Source: JADHLJ01 sp038116915
Lineage (GTDB): Bacteria; Pseudomonadota; Alphaproteobacteria; Thalassobaculales; Thalassobaculaceae
NCBI GenBank assembly: GCA_038116915.1
Contig: JAYOEU010000216.1
Span: 1-6,482 of the forward strand
Direction of reading: 5' to 3'
Length of the DNA: 6,482 nucleotides
Positions 5,912 to 6,482 of this stretch are shown one piece after another; position 1 is the stretch's first letter, and each line of letters begins with the position of its first letter. The notes under the pieces were generated by a model that was not told where the DNA came from, did no database searches, and worked only from the letters and a program-made list of their open reading frames with translations. The translations under genes and the position numbers were made by a program.

Positions 5912-6482
5912 ATGACGCACACCGTTGTCAGTTCCGCGAGCAAGAAAATCATCATCGGCTTCGATCAGCCGTTCTGTGTCATCGGCGAGCGGATCAACCC
6001 GACCGGCCGCAAGCTTCTCGCCGCCGAAATGGCCGCGGGCGACTACAGCCGGGTCGAGGCGGATGCCCGCGCCCAGGTCGAGGCCGGCGCCACCATGCTT
6101 GACGTCAATGCCGGCATCCCGCTGGCCGACGAGCCGCGCATCCTTGCGGAATCCATCCAGCTCGTGCAGTCGATCACCGACGTGCCGCTGTCCATCGACA
6201 GTTCCATCGTCGAGGCGCTGGAGGCCGGGCTCGCGGTCTATCAGGGCAAGCCGCTGGTGAATTCCGTCACCGGCGAGGAGGAACGCCTGGAGGCGGTGCT
6301 TCCGCTCATCAAGAAATACGGCGCCGCGGTGGTTGCGATCTCCAATGACGAAACCGGGATCTCCGAGGATCCGGACGTGCGCTTCGAAGTCGCCAAGAAA
6401 ATCGTCGAGCGCGCCCGGGATTTCGGGATTGCGCCGGCGGACGTGGTGGTCGATCCTCTGATCATGCCGGTGGGCGCGATCA
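5912..6482 (+). CDS. Methyltetrahydrofolate:corrinoid methyltransferase, pterin-binding domain (C-terminus beyond window)
   Basis: Member of the pterin-binding methyltransferase group (relatives: AcsE, MtgA and the folate domain of MetH), which transfers a methyl group between methyl-THF and a cob(I)alamin/methylcob(III)alamin carrier protein. The 190 visible residues show IGERINPTGRK (24-34), LDVNAG (63-68), LSIDSS (93-98), QGKPLVNSV (111-119) and AISND (142-146), followed by VVDPLIMPVG (179-188). These are the successive beta-strand ends of the folate-binding barrel. LDVNAG and IDSS closely parallel the MetH folate domain, but the N-terminus begins directly with this domain, so it is a stand-alone enzyme and not MetH. 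It is probably cut some 80-150 residues short by the window edge. A corrinoid-binding protein, a substrate-specific methyltransferase and a reductive activator are the expected further neighbours to the right (inference). Confidence 0.88.
   Translation, partial: MTHTVVSSASKKIIIGFDQPFCVIGERINPTGRKLLAAEMAAGDYSRVEADARAQVEAGATMLDVNAGIPLADEPRILAESIQLVQSITDVPLSIDSSIVEALEAGLAVYQGKPLVNSVTGEEERLEAVLPLIKKYGAAVVAISNDETGISEDPDVRFEVAKKIVERARDFGIAPADVVVDPLIMPVGAI

Overview
The window is a GC-rich, densely coding stretch of bacterial chromosome. Codon use and the dispersed palindromic intergenic repeat (peptide trace SGVGPGL-RG on both strands) are what I would expect from an alphaproteobacterium of the Rhodospirillales or Hyphomicrobiales kind. 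That assignment is inference; there is no rRNA or other marker gene to fix it.

Layout. Positions 1-4709 are read leftwards (minus strand). In transcription order they hold a thiolase (4709-3519), a 317-bp gene-free gap filled by palindromic repeats (3518-3202), an AMP-forming acyl-CoA ligase (3201-1588), an agmatinase/arginase-family ureohydrolase (1591-635) and an SDR oxidoreductase cut by the window edge (619-1). The last three are tightly packed: ligase and ureohydrolase overlap by 4 bp (ATGA), and the SDR follows after 15 bp. Positions 4942-6482 are read rightwards and hold a MetF-like methylenetetrahydrofolate reductase, then, after 43 bp, a pterin-binding methyltetrahydrofolate methyltransferase that runs off the right edge. 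The roughly 230 bp at 4710-4941 separate the two divergent units and must hold their promoters unless the genes are read from elsewhere.

How they may work together. The right-hand pair is a C1 module. The methyltransferase would move a methyl group between a corrinoid protein and tetrahydrofolate, and the MetF-like enzyme would interconvert methyl-THF and methylene-THF. In corrinoid-dependent demethylation systems such a pair disposes of methyl groups taken from methylated amines, betaines or ethers. The left-hand unit combines carboxylate activation (CoA ligase), alcohol/ketone redox (SDR), thiolytic C-C cleavage (thiolase) and C-N hydrolysis of a guanidino group (ureohydrolase). A plausible but unproven reading is a catabolic island for a nitrogen-rich, perhaps methylated, carboxylic acid such as a guanidino acid or betaine. 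The ureohydrolase coupled to a CoA ligase is its least expected part.

All complete genes look intact, with their main catalytic residues present. I saw no tRNA, rRNA, CRISPR array, transposase or phage gene.
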